Source of the DNA: Deltaproteobacteria bacterium
GTDB taxonomy: Bacteria; Desulfobacterota; Desulfomonilia; UBA1062
Direction of reading: 5' to 3'
NCBI GenBank assembly: GCA_018433775.1
Contig: JAHDQN010000056.1
Coordinates: forward strand, 55,503 to 119,502
Length of the DNA: 64,000 nt
The translations under genes were made by a program, and so were the position numbers. Positions 33,443 through 42,494 of the stretch are shown piece after piece (position 1 is the stretch's first letter; every line of letters starts with the position of its first letter). The notes beneath the pieces were generated by a model. That model saw only the letters and a program-made list of their open reading frames with translations. It was not told the DNA's origin and searched no databases.

Positions 33443-35658
33443 GCGGCGGCATGCAGAAGGGCGGCCTCCGGGACGGCCTCCGCGCGCTCGTCATCAGGCA
33501 CCGGGACCTTCTCGCCTGCGCCGCCCTGGCCCTGGCGGCCTGCCTCGCATATTGCCGGCTGCCGGGCAACGGGTTTGTCAACATGGACGACCCCCTGCAG
33601 CTCCTCGACCAGGTCCATGTTCTGACAGGCCTCACCTGGGACAACCTGCTCTGGTCGTTCAGCCTGGAATCGTGGTGCGGTCCTCTCACCTGGCTGGCCT
33701 ACACCGCGTGTTACGAGGCCTGCGGCCTGAACCCGGGGGCCTTCCACATCCTGAACCTCGCCATCCACCTCTTGGCCGGGATCACGCTCTTCATCGCGTT
33801 GAGGCGGATGACCGGCGCATTCTGGCGGAGCGCTTTCGTGAGCGCGATCTTCACCCTCCACCCCGTCAATGTGGAGTCGGTGGCTTGGGCGGCCGAGCTG
33901 AACAATGTGCTGAGCGGCCTGTTCTTCATGCTCGTGCTCCTGGCGTACCATTGGTATACCCGCAAGCCCGGCTGGAAACGGTACGTCGTCGCCCTGGGGC
34001 TCTTCGAGCTGGGCCTGCTCGCCAAGCCCGTGCTCATGACCCTGCCCTTTATCCTGCTCCTGGTCGACCTCTGGCCGCTGGGGAGGATCCGTGCGGCCGC
34101 CCGGGAAGGGGAAGGCGCGGGCGGCGCATGGCGGCTGAGGCTCGATGGCGCGCCCGTTTCCCGGCTCATCCTCGAAAAGATCCCGTTTCTGATCCTGGCG
34201 CTGGGGTCGTTCCTCTACAACGTCAAGGGCGCCAACATCCGCATGGGCCTGTACGGCGCCGAGCTCACCCCGCTGGGGCTCAGGCTCTCGAACGCAGCGG
34301 TCTCCAGCGTGAAATACCTGGGCAAGCTGTTCTGGCCCCATGACCTGGCCGTTTTCTACCCCTACCCCGATTTCATCCCCCTGTGGCAGGCAGCCGGAGC
34401 GTTCCTCGTGCTCACGGCCCTGACCGTCGCCTTCATCCGGGCCGTGTCCCGCCGCCCCCATTACCTGGTGGGCTGGCTCTGGTTTCTGGGGATTCTCGTG
34501 CCCTTTCTCGGTATCTTCCAGGCAGGGCTGTGGCCCGAGATGGCCGACCGCTACGCCTATCTCTCGTCCATAGGGATCTTCATCGCGCTGTCCTGGGGCA
34601 TGAATGACCTGCGTGAAAGATGCAAGCCCTTCCGCCTTGCCGTGCCCGCTGCAGGCTCGCTGGCCCTCCTCGCCCTGGCCGTCCTCACCTGGGTCCAGGT
34701 CGGCTTCTGGAAGGACAGCATCACTCTCTTTACCCACACGCTCGCGTCGACCCGGAACAACTTCGTGGCGCACAACAACCTCGGGAGCGCTCTTCTCGAC
34801 CGGGGCCACATCCGGCTCGCCATCGACCATTTCGAGCGATCGATCGCGATCAAGCCCTTTTTTCTCGACGCGCACAGCACCCTCGGCCGCGCGTATTACA
34901 TGCAGGGGCGCTATGACGAGGCGATCGACCGGCTCAGGACATGCATCCGGATCAATCCGGGCAAGGCGTTCATCTATGCCAACCTGGGCAACGCCTGTCT
35001 GGAGATGGGCCGGTATGACGAGGCAATCGACAACTTCGACAGGGCCCTCGGCATGGACCCGGTCCAGGAAAGGGTGTGGTACCGCCTGGGCGAGGCCTGC
35101 ATGAGAAAGGGCGACCTGAAAAACGCTACCAGGTGCTTCCGGGAGGCAGTGCGCATCATGCCGGGCTATGCGGATGCCGCGAACGCGCTGGACAAGGCGG
35201 GCCGGATGCGAAGCGAGCTGGAGGCCCAGAGCCTGAAGATCGAGGGCATGCTCAGGGCCGACCCCGCAAACCCCGTCCTGCTGTCCGGACTGGGAGACAT
35301 CCATCACCGGGCAGGCGAATATGACAAGGCCCTCGCACGATACCGGGAGGCCCTCTCGATGGACCCGGCACTCATCCAGGCCCTGTACGGGATCGCGGCC
35401 GCTTCCTCGAACACCCGCGACTTTGCGCAGGCGCTCGACGCCCTGGAGCGCATCCGCCGGTTGCAGCCAGGCGACCCCGCGGTCTACTACAACTTTGCCT
35501 GCATCTACGCCAGGCAGAACCTGGTCGACGAATCCATAGCCTGGCTCAGGAAGGCGATGGACAGGGGCTTTGCCGGAACGGACCTGATAGCCCGCGACCC
35601 GGACCTGGCAAACATCAGGAACACGGATTTTGTGAAGGGGCTGATAAAGAGCAAATGA
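33439..35658 (+). CDS. GT-C-type membrane protein with C-terminal TPRs (TMTC-like), paralogue 6, 739 aa
   Basis: It is most like paralogue 1: GFVNMDDPLQLLDQVHVL, HPVNVESVAWAAELNNVLS, EMADRYAYLSSIGIFIAL in a core of about 400 residues. About six TPRs follow, then the cap (LQPGDPAVYYNFACIYARQ, then DPDLANIRNTDFVKGLI). The start is TTG 33439, preceded by AAGGAG at 9 bases and overlapping the GT2 stop by four bases; ATG 33451 is an alternative. It closes the plus-strand glycosyltransferase operon. Confidence 0.82.
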   Translation: MSGGMQKGGLRDGLRALVIRHRDLLACAALALAACLAYCRLPGNGFVNMDDPLQLLDQVHVLTGLTWDNLLWSFSLESWCGPLTWLAYTACYEACGLNPGAFHILNLAIHLLAGITLFIALRRMTGAFWRSAFVSAIFTLHPVNVESVAWAAELNNVLSGLFFMLVLLAYHWYTRKPGWKRYVVALGLFELGLLAKPVLMTLPFILLLVDLWPLGRIRAAAREGEGAGGAWRLRLDGAPVSRLILEKIPFLILALGSFLYNVKGANIRMGLYGAELTPLGLRLSNAAVSSVKYLGKLFWPHDLAVFYPYPDFIPLWQAAGAFLVLTALTVAFIRAVSRRPHYLVGWLWFLGILVPFLGIFQAGLWPEMADRYAYLSSIGIFIALSWGMNDLRERCKPFRLAVPAAGSLALLALAVLTWVQVGFWKDSITLFTHTLASTRNNFVAHNNLGSALLDRGHIRLAIDHFERSIAIKPFFLDAHSTLGRAYYMQGRYDEAIDRLRTCIRINPGKAFIYANLGNACLEMGRYDEAIDNFDRALGMDPVQERVWYRLGEACMRKGDLKNATRCFREAVRIMPGYADAANALDKAGRMRSELEAQSLKIEGMLRADPANPVLLSGLGDIHHRAGEYDKALARYREALSMDPALIQALYGIAAASSNTRDFAQALDALERIRRLQPGDPAVYYNFACIYARQNLVDESIAWLRKAMDRGFAGTDLIARDPDLANIRNTDFVKGLIKSK

Positions 35659-35836
35659 GATTCCGTGGACCCCCGGTGCGCGAATTATCAAGGTATGGAA
35701 CTTACTTGCAGAGAAACCTTGGCGGATATGTGGCGATAATGACGGCCTCGTGGCCAACGCGGAGAATGATGGTAAGGACGGGGTGGTGATTCGGAACTGT
35801 TTTATATGCCAAAATAACTCTTTCAGGGATGGAATC

Positions 35837-37192
35837 ATGTCAAAAAAATCAATTCTCATCTGGGTACTCATCATCTTCTTTCTAGCCACTGCCCTGCACG
35901 CAGGAGAATCAGACCAGCAGAGGGTCGTCACCGAGCAGCTCATCATGAGCCCAAAACCTACCGAGTGGATCGAATCGACTCTCCAGATAAGCAAGGATTG
36001 CAAACGTATCGCATATGTCCAGAATGTTGATGGAATGAAATGCGTGGTGGTCGACGGCAAGGAGGGCAAACCGTATGAGAATATCGCACTGGGCAAGAGT
36101 GTTTTCAGCCCTGACGGCAAACGATCTGCCTATGCGGCGCTCAGGGGCGAGAAACGATTCGTTGTGGTCGACGGCGAGGAACAGAAGCACTACGACGCCA
36201 TCGGCAAGTCCGGTCCGGTGTTCAGTCCGGACGGGAAGCACCTTGCATATGCCGCTCGAGACGGCGGAGACTGGTATGTGGTGGTGGATGGGGTTGAGGG
36301 TAAGCCGTACAACGGCATCGGCGACAGCTCGCCGGTGTTCAGCCCCGACAGTGCCCATATCGCCTATGCAGCCATGAGTGGAAAGCTGTTTTCGGGAGAC
36401 ATGTGGTTCATGGTCCTGGACGGAAACGAGGGCAAGCACTACCGGGGCATCGGAAAGGGCGAACCGGTCTTCAGCCCCGACGGCAGCCGGCTGGCATATG
36501 AGGCCCAGGCTAAGGAAAAATGGTTTATGGTGGTCGATGGGGCAGAAGGCAGAGAGTACGACGAGATCAAGGACGGCACGTATACCTTCAGCCCCGACAG
36601 CAGCCGCTTTGCGTATGTCGCCATGACAGGCGACAAGGTCAACAAGGATAACTATGTAAATATCAGATACTTCGTTGTCGAGAACAACGAGGAAGGCAAA
36701 CGGTATGACGGCGTCGGGGCAGGCCCTCCCGTATACAGCCCCGACAGCAGGCGCTTTGCCTATGTGGCGAGGCAGAGCGGCAGATATTTCGCGGTCGTCG
36801 ACGGAAAGGAAGAGAGCAGGAAATTCGACATCATCGGCCCGAGGAGCCTCATGTTCAGCCCCGATGGCAGGCAGGTGCTGTACGCGGTACGGGAAAGCAA
36901 CAAATATTATTTCATGATGGACGGGAAAGAGGGAAATCGGCATGACGGCATCTCGATCGATTCCCTTGTCTTCAGCCCCGACGGCAGACACATGGCATAT
37001 GCCGCCCAGACCCGGGGGAAGCAGTGCGTGGTCGTTGACGATATGGAAGGTCATCTCTATGACATCATTGTTGTTTTTGGGGGAGGCCGCATTGTGTTCG
37101 GTGGACCGGACAGCTTTTATTACATTGCCAGAAAGGGGGATGCGCAGTTATTCCTCGTAGAGGAAAAACTCATATCTGGTGGAAAAGACTGA
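35837..37192 (+). CDS. Exported PD40/WD40-like beta-propeller protein, copy 1, 451 aa
   Basis: A clean signal peptide (MSKKSILIWVLIIFFLATAL, cleaved after HAG) is followed by about nine blades of some 45 residues. Each has a VVDGKEGKPYD-type strand and a PVFSPDGKHLAYAA-type turn; the FSPD(G/S) signature occurs at least eight times. Such repeats form TolB-like propellers that bind other proteins in the periplasm or outside. No enzyme motif is seen. ATG 35837 is behind AGGGATGG. It is paralogous to the gene at 50627-52138; the pair brackets the polysaccharide cassette. Confidence 0.82.
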   Translation: MSKKSILIWVLIIFFLATALHAGESDQQRVVTEQLIMSPKPTEWIESTLQISKDCKRIAYVQNVDGMKCVVVDGKEGKPYENIALGKSVFSPDGKRSAYAALRGEKRFVVVDGEEQKHYDAIGKSGPVFSPDGKHLAYAARDGGDWYVVVDGVEGKPYNGIGDSSPVFSPDSAHIAYAAMSGKLFSGDMWFMVLDGNEGKHYRGIGKGEPVFSPDGSRLAYEAQAKEKWFMVVDGAEGREYDEIKDGTYTFSPDSSRFAYVAMTGDKVNKDNYVNIRYFVVENNEEGKRYDGVGAGPPVYSPDSRRFAYVARQSGRYFAVVDGKEESRKFDIIGPRSLMFSPDGRQVLYAVRESNKYYFMMDGKEGNRHDGISIDSLVFSPDGRHMAYAAQTRGKQCVVVDDMEGHLYDIIVVFGGGRIVFGGPDSFYYIARKGDAQLFLVEEKLISGGKD

Positions 37193-37376
37193 ACACAAGC
37201 ATGGGCTCTTGTTGAATAACTCATATTATTAAATACCTATCGACGGCTTTTTGCTGTACGTTTTCAAGGGCGGTCATATAACGGAAGAATCAGAATGATC
37301 CATCTGTTCAACGTGTCGGACGGATGAACCAACTTTTTCTATTTGATGCTACAGCAGGGCAAGGAAGGAGGCAGGG

Positions 37377-38288
37377 ATGGGAAACGAGAAGATCAAGGTC
37401 AGCATCATAATCCCTCACTATAATCAAAAGGAGTGTCTTCAGCACCTGTTTCCCTACCTGGCGGATCAAACCTTCGATAACTTCGAGGTCATCGTGATTG
37501 ACGACTGCTCTCCAGACAAGACGACAGTCCCCTTTATAAAAGAGCTCATCAAAGGCAAAACCAACATGCACCTCGTACAGAACGAGGACAATCTCCGTTT
37601 CGTAAGGACCTGCAACAAGGGGATCGGACTGGCAAGAGGAGAATACATCTGCCTGCTCAATCAGGATACCGAGGTCGACAGCCATTTTGTCCAGAGGAAC
37701 GTGGAGATCCTGGACTCGGATTCTTCAATCGGAGGGCTCACCTGCTCCATCGTCGATCAGTATGGACAGAACTGGTTTACCGGGGGGCGCTACAGAATGG
37801 GGCTCCCGGCAAACCTTCTCGACGACTTCATAGGGATACGCCGGGTTGATTTCATCGCGGGCACCGCTGCCTTCTACAGAAAAGACGTATTCAGCAAGAT
37901 CGGGCTCTTTGACGAGAACTACATCATGTATCATGAAGATATCGAGTTCGGCCTGAGACTGAAACACCACACGAACTATAGGCTCTGCGCTTTCTCCGAC
38001 AAGCTCGTAACTCACATTCTCGTTCCGAGCATGCCGAGGAGTGACGTGTGGTACTACGACAGCAGGAACCTGATGCTGCTCGCAAGGCAGTATAAACCCA
38101 TGAGCCTGCCCGTGGTCATTGCCCGGATCATGCTTTTTGGAGTCGGCGTGCGCATCATCCGCGCTGCAGCAGATGTGGTCAAGCTCAAGTTTTCGCCGGC
38201 TAAAAACCGGATGAGCATAGCCTTCGCCAGTATCCTTGGCATGATCGAGGGTGCAATGGCGAAAAAGACAGGGCATTCATATTCATGA
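37377..38288 (+). CDS. GT2 glycosyltransferase, 303 aa
   Basis: KVSIIIPHYNQKECLQHLFP, VIDDCSPDKTTVPF and LLNQDTEVDSHFVQRNVEIL (metal-binding QDT in place of DxD) define the GT-A domain. GTAAFYRKDVFSKIGLFDEN and MYHEDIEFGLRLKHH give the ED-x-x-L acceptor region. A hydrophobic C-terminal helix near residue 245-265 could tether it to the membrane. It starts the AT-richer cassette and is followed by the flippase after 40 bases. Confidence 0.9.
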   Translation: MGNEKIKVSIIIPHYNQKECLQHLFPYLADQTFDNFEVIVIDDCSPDKTTVPFIKELIKGKTNMHLVQNEDNLRFVRTCNKGIGLARGEYICLLNQDTEVDSHFVQRNVEILDSDSSIGGLTCSIVDQYGQNWFTGGRYRMGLPANLLDDFIGIRRVDFIAGTAAFYRKDVFSKIGLFDENYIMYHEDIEFGLRLKHHTNYRLCAFSDKLVTHILVPSMPRSDVWYYDSRNLMLLARQYKPMSLPVVIARIMLFGVGVRIIRAAADVVKLKFSPAKNRMSIAFASILGMIEGAMAKKTGHSYS

Positions 38289-38328
38289 TAATGATTACCC
38301 TGGCAAGGCATCACCTGCGAAACGACTA

Positions 38329-39729
38329 ATGATACCCTTTATATCCATGAAGAAGCTGGACTTCGGAAAAATTGCTGACAGGTTCATGCCTGAACCCCTG
38401 AGATATTACTGGGACAACAGGAGCACATCGCCCGTGGGGTACAGGATCGCACACGGTGCGTTCTGGTCAATGATGGGGGCAGGCATACCGCAGGTCCTGA
38501 ACCTGGTTACTGCGGTGGTTGTGGCTCGTTTGCTCGGCAGGGAGCAGTACGGAGAGTTCGGCATCATCAACAACACGGCGGGGATGTTCAGCATTTTTGC
38601 AATCCTCGGCCTGGCAATGGCGTCTACGAAACATATAGCGGAATTCCGGAAAAACGATCCTGACAGGGCCGGTCATATAATAGCACTCTTCAGCCTGCTG
38701 GCAATGGGGACGGCTTTACTCATGTCGGCTCTGCTCGTCATTACTGCGCCATGGCTCTCTGTGAATGCCCTTGCTGCCCCCCATATCACGAATCTTCTGC
38801 TCATAGGGGTGGGGATCATTTTCTTCGGAGTGATAAACAGCGTACAGATGGGAGCACTTTCGGGATTCGAGGCATTCCGTACAATTGCGTGGATTAACAG
38901 TCTCTACGCAATTATCATGCTTTTCCTTATAACCTGCGGGGTCTATCTTTTCGGAATGCCTGGCGCCATTTGGGCTATTGTTATCGCGTTGGCCGCAAAT
39001 TGCGTGATCAGCAACCATGAGCTGCGCAAGGAAGCCCTTCGCGCCGGAGTGCCGATCAGCTTCACGGGATGCAGCAAAGAGCTTCACATCCTGGTTGGAT
39101 TCAGCCTGCCGGCCATACTGGCAGGAATGATGTTCACTCCGGCAAACTGGGTTTGTTCCGCCATGCTCGTCAATATACCGAACGGCTATTCTGAGATGGG
39201 AATTTTCCAAGCCGCGAGCTCCTGGCAAAAAGCGATCCTGTTCCTGCCGCAATGCCTGAATATGATCGCGCTGCCGATGCTGGCGGATTTTCATGGTGCA
39301 CAAAAACGCCGCCAGTATCGCAAGGCCTTCTGGTATAACACCATCCTTGTCGGGGCCAGTGCTCTGGGAGGAGCAATCATAGTATCTATTGCTTCTCCCT
39401 ATATTATGAAAATCTATGGTTCTTCGTTTGAGCCCGGATCATTTGTTCTCGTTATTCTGGCTTTTGCCGCTTTTCTGGCATCTATTGCAACGTATATCGG
39501 TGTCACCATGATCTCGCAGGGGAGAGTCTGGCTCTGCACGGCATCGAGTGCACTGTGGGCATTGGCGCTCATCGGCTCGGCTTATTTCCTGATACCCGGT
39601 TATGGGGCACTCGGCTTCAGCCTTGCAATGCTCATGTCTTATTTCCTCCAAGCACTATTCATGGTGTCATGTGCAGCGATATATGCGCATGAACAGCCGA
39701 CTCTGGCTCCGACAATGGAACATACATAA
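38329..39729 (+). CDS. Polysaccharide flippase (Wzx/MATE-like, PST family), 466 aa
   Basis: Twelve or more hydrophobic segments start at about residue 45 after a polar N-terminus. The opening GAFWSMMGAGIPQVLNLVTA, ARLLGREQYGEFGIINN and the GLAMASTKHIAEF helix are typical of Wzx-type O-unit flippases and teichoic-acid exporters. It should move undecaprenyl-diphosphate-linked oligosaccharide across the inner membrane. ATG 38329 is used; ATG 38347 is also possible. No wzy polymerase or wzz was found in the neighbourhood. Confidence 0.9.
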   Translation: MIPFISMKKLDFGKIADRFMPEPLRYYWDNRSTSPVGYRIAHGAFWSMMGAGIPQVLNLVTAVVVARLLGREQYGEFGIINNTAGMFSIFAILGLAMASTKHIAEFRKNDPDRAGHIIALFSLLAMGTALLMSALLVITAPWLSVNALAAPHITNLLLIGVGIIFFGVINSVQMGALSGFEAFRTIAWINSLYAIIMLFLITCGVYLFGMPGAIWAIVIALAANCVISNHELRKEALRAGVPISFTGCSKELHILVGFSLPAILAGMMFTPANWVCSAMLVNIPNGYSEMGIFQAASSWQKAILFLPQCLNMIALPMLADFHGAQKRRQYRKAFWYNTILVGASALGGAIIVSIASPYIMKIYGSSFEPGSFVLVILAFAAFLASIATYIGVTMISQGRVWLCTASSALWALALIGSAYFLIPGYGALGFSLAMLMSYFLQALFMVSCAAIYAHEQPTLAPTMEHT

Positions 39730-39951
39730 TCAGAGATGGGCGGCGCAGGTAATTGAAGTGAATTTTTTATTTAGATGCTGGAGCGATAATACATTTACTT
39801 CTATTAGGAATAGGTATTAAACCCTAAAAGAGATTAAAAATGAGTGAAACCTTTGCACAATACTGGCAATGGCAGAGCCTGTCAGGTTGCTGACTCTCAG
39901 CGGACAAGTCCATTAATATTAAAATATCATTAATGATATACCCCTTCTAGT

Positions 39952-40200
39952 ATGGAATGTATGGGGAAAGGTAATATAGGATTCAAGGAGTATGAGAGAA
40001 ACATGGGTTTCTTAGATCTTGAGCTTAGCAATACATTGGGGTCTTCTTCTAAGGATGCAAAGTTCTTAAAGGAGATCCATGACTATATCAGGTAGGAGCC
40101 GATCGATAGAATACTGGTTGATGTGTACCCGTAGGCAGGGCAGCGCTTGGCAACAGTGTATATCACCCGGTGATGCTGGCTAGAGGCTATGTTGCTATAG
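39952..40200 (+). pseudogene. Remnant of an IS5-type transposase N-terminus, with stop and frameshift
   Basis: Reading from ATG 39952 gives ...NMGFLDLELSNTLGSS, then KDAKFLKEIHDYIR, an in-frame TAG where CAG would give Gln, then EPIDRILVDVYP and a shift of frame into VGRAALGNSVYHPVML. The order (LxxID/IDRxLVDxYPVG, then GNxxYxPxML) matches the N-terminus of IS5-family transposases, where the same segment precedes the DDE domain. The rest of the gene is missing, replaced by the hairpin element. It cannot make a working protein. Confidence 0.6.
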
Positions 40201-40204
40201 AACT

Positions 40205-40385
40205 GAAATCATCCTCGACTTGAAGTCGAGGGGTTCAGTGGCTACGTCGAATAAATTCGACTCATACAGCCACTGATAATACGAAATCGGGGTAAACGTG
40301 TTCCTCATTGCTTGTCACCTGCAGGGGGACATCGCAGACTCTTCTCTTCGCCTAAAGGCGAGGGGTTTCAACCATCCCCGATAGA
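40205..40385. mobile_element. Hairpin-bounded ~180-base element resembling an IS200/IS605 derivative (MITE/PATE)
   Basis: There are three stem-loops. First, CCTCGACT (40213-40220) pairs with AGTCGAGG (40224-40231) over a 3-base loop. Second, CAGTGGCT (40236-40243) pairs with AGCCACTG (40268-40275), enclosing a 7-base stem at 40246-40252 and 40255-40261. Third, CTTCGCCT (40346-40353) pairs with AGGCGAGG (40356-40363), with one wobble. The outer stems are followed by GGGTT-like ends. IS200/IS605 elements carry imperfect palindromes near both ends. There is no tnpA or tnpB inside, so a non-autonomous remnant is inferred. Confidence 0.4.
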
Positions 40386-40456
40386 GACACTAATATATTT
40401 TCAGAATTGAAGGCAAAATTGTAACACCAATCCATTTACGTCAAGGTTATAGCTGA

Positions 40457-41428
40457 ATGAAGAAACTGCATGAAAAGATCATGAATTTGATTAATGATCG
40501 TTACAGGCGGTCGGCATACTCAATTTGGCCTGAGTTCACCAATCACTGCAACTTCAGATGTATCTATTGCCCACATTCCGTGTATCAGAAGAAGTCAAAT
40601 GGCGGTAACCAGTTCAACCGCATAAAGGGCCATATGTCCGAAGAACTGTGGAACTTGGTATTGGAAAACGCAAATAAGCATGCTTGTTATCTTGGACTTG
40701 GTTTCTTTGGAGAACCTCTTCTGCATCCTGCATTTCAACAGTACATTGAGATGATTCCCAAGAATCGCTCTTACAAGCTGGAAATATTTACCAACTGGTC
40801 CTTGGTGACGAGGGAGGATATGGAGACTCTGAAGCATTTTGACTGTGTCCGCATAAGCTTCGATGCTTCTTACTCGGATCTATGGGAGCGACTGTGCCCT
40901 GGAGGCGCGGTTCTCGACCTGAACGGTGAACCATCTCAGGACCGGTATGGTACGATTGTCAGCAAGATGGAGTACTGGCTTTGCCAACCAGACCATGTTC
41001 CTACCAATTTACACTGCGTTGTATCATCAGCAAACGAACACGATACGGAAACACTTATTGCCAAATGGAGGCCGAGACTTAGTCCAAGGGATTACATATG
41101 GACCAAGACCATCATATCATACGGGGGAGTCATGCAGGACAGGCACATGAAAAGAAACCCGTGCGATATAATGTCAGCTCGCAACTTCCTTATCGCATGG
41201 AATGGAGATTGCACCCCGTGCAACCTTGATGTCAACATTGAGTGGAATACAGGAAATCTACTCAAAGCAAGAGATATCAAAAGAATCGTAAAAGGAGAGA
41301 AGTGGAAAGTGGCCATGTCCAAGATAGCTTGCAAGGAGGGCATCTGCGTCAACTGCTTCGATTCAAATAACAGAACAGATGATAAGTTTTATTATGGTGG
41401 AGAGACAGGGGTGCGGACAAGGCAATAG
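40457..41428 (+). CDS. Radical SAM protein with C-terminal SPASM-like Cys region, 323 aa
   Basis: Cys31, Cys35 and Cys38 in NHCNFRCIYCPHS bind the [4Fe-4S] cluster that cleaves S-adenosylmethionine. GLGFFGEPLLHPAF is the glycine-rich SAM contact. The C-terminus has further cysteines (GDCTPCNLDV, then ACKEGICVNC), as in SPASM/twitch auxiliary-cluster enzymes. Its place between a flippase and sugar-type methyltransferases suggests modification of a glycan or carrier-bound sugar; epimerases and dehydrogenases are known in this superfamily. AAGG lies 10 bases upstream of ATG. Confidence 0.87.
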   Translation: MKKLHEKIMNLINDRYRRSAYSIWPEFTNHCNFRCIYCPHSVYQKKSNGGNQFNRIKGHMSEELWNLVLENANKHACYLGLGFFGEPLLHPAFQQYIEMIPKNRSYKLEIFTNWSLVTREDMETLKHFDCVRISFDASYSDLWERLCPGGAVLDLNGEPSQDRYGTIVSKMEYWLCQPDHVPTNLHCVVSSANEHDTETLIAKWRPRLSPRDYIWTKTIISYGGVMQDRHMKRNPCDIMSARNFLIAWNGDCTPCNLDVNIEWNTGNLLKARDIKRIVKGEKWKVAMSKIACKEGICVNCFDSNNRTDDKFYYGGETGVRTRQ

Positions 41429-41698
41429 AGACACTTTGATAGTCATGGATATTGGCATTGGAATCAGAAGTCACCCTTAATTGTGCCAGCATATGGGATG
41501 GCGGGGCAGTGGCAGGTGTGTATTTTTGGCATGGAAATGCTGACGAGCATGAGCAGAATGGGGACGGTCTTGACAGAAAAATGTGTCCTTTACGATATTT
41601 TGAGGAACAAATACCAATCGGCTCGAGATAAACGCTTTTTGCCGCATTACGCAAAAGTCTCAATATTCACTGGCTATCAATGAGAGGAGCTAAAACAT

Positions 41699-42481
41699 AT
41701 GTCTCATTACATGGAAGAGTATTTGGATGTGCCTTTGGAAAAGGCTCTTCAGATCATCGGAGGCAGCATAATTGGCCAAACGAGATACTTCGGCGTTTGG
41801 ACAATGAAGAGTCCCATGGATTCTTGGGTTTATCAGGAGATAATTTTTGAGACCCGGCCTGATGTAATAATCGAGATCGGCAATTTCAATGGAGGGAGCA
41901 CACTGTATCTGGCACATCTTTGTGACCTGATAGGCAAAGGTCGGATAATCGGCATTGACCAGTCCCACAAGACAGTGCCGGACATTGTAAAGCAACACCC
42001 GAGGATAACCCTTATTGAAGGAGACGCCTGCCGAAAGGTTCCTGATATAAAAAAACTTGTTACAGATGATGAAAGAGTCATGGTGATAGAAGACAGCTCG
42101 CACACCTACGACAACACCTTGCATGTATTGCGGGCTTATTCAGTATTCGTAAAGCCCGGTGATTACCTCATAGTCGAGGACAGCATCATTCATCATGGCT
42201 TGAACCACGGACCGGATCCAGGCCCGTACGAGGCAATCGAAACTTTCATAAGGGAGAATAAAGATTTTGTGATCGATAGAAACAGGGAACACTTCCTCAT
42301 AACCTGGAATCCCAAGGGTTATCTGAAACGAGTATCTTCCGATGCGAGTCCGGTATATTCGGATTATCCAAACAAATCTATGAGAAGGATAAACATGGCA
42401 TCAGTACTCCATGTCTTGCAGCTGTTTATTCCTCCAATCTTCGTTCACCTGATCAGAAGATTCAGAGATCGATTTGCGTGA
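41699..42481 (+). CDS. CmcI-like class I SAM methyltransferase (cephalosporin hydroxylase family), 260 aa
   Basis: The SAM-binding loop is IIEIGNFNGGSTLYLAHL (about residue 59 onward), with the acidic motif IIGIDQSHKTVPDI and the metal/substrate region VIEDSSHTYDNTLHVL and LIVEDSIIHHG. These match the family annotated as cephalosporin hydroxylase (CmcI) / rhamnosyl O-methyltransferase, most of which methylate sugar hydroxyls. A hydrophobic C-terminal segment (about 225-245) may anchor it. It is followed 13 bases later by the TylF-like gene. Confidence 0.87.
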   Translation: MSHYMEEYLDVPLEKALQIIGGSIIGQTRYFGVWTMKSPMDSWVYQEIIFETRPDVIIEIGNFNGGSTLYLAHLCDLIGKGRIIGIDQSHKTVPDIVKQHPRITLIEGDACRKVPDIKKLVTDDERVMVIEDSSHTYDNTLHVLRAYSVFVKPGDYLIVEDSIIHHGLNHGPDPGPYEAIETFIRENKDFVIDRNREHFLITWNPKGYLKRVSSDASPVYSDYPNKSMRRINMASVLHVLQLFIPPIFVHLIRRFRDRFA

Positions 42482-42494
42482 ATAAGGAGATACA

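Larger units (their letters stand above)
39730..40456. other. 727-base gene-poor stretch with a transposase relic and a hairpin element
   Basis: It lies between the flippase and the radical SAM gene. From 39952 to 40200 it holds decayed transposase reading frames; from about 40205 to 40385 it is made of hairpins. 39730-39950 is AT-rich with no gene seen, and 40386-40456 is the short leader of the radical SAM gene. Confidence 0.6.

Noticed and set aside
41429..41698. Short open frames between the radical SAM and CmcI-like genes
   Set aside because: The longest, 66 codons from 41483, has no ribosome site and no recognisable features; it reads as degenerate sequence.
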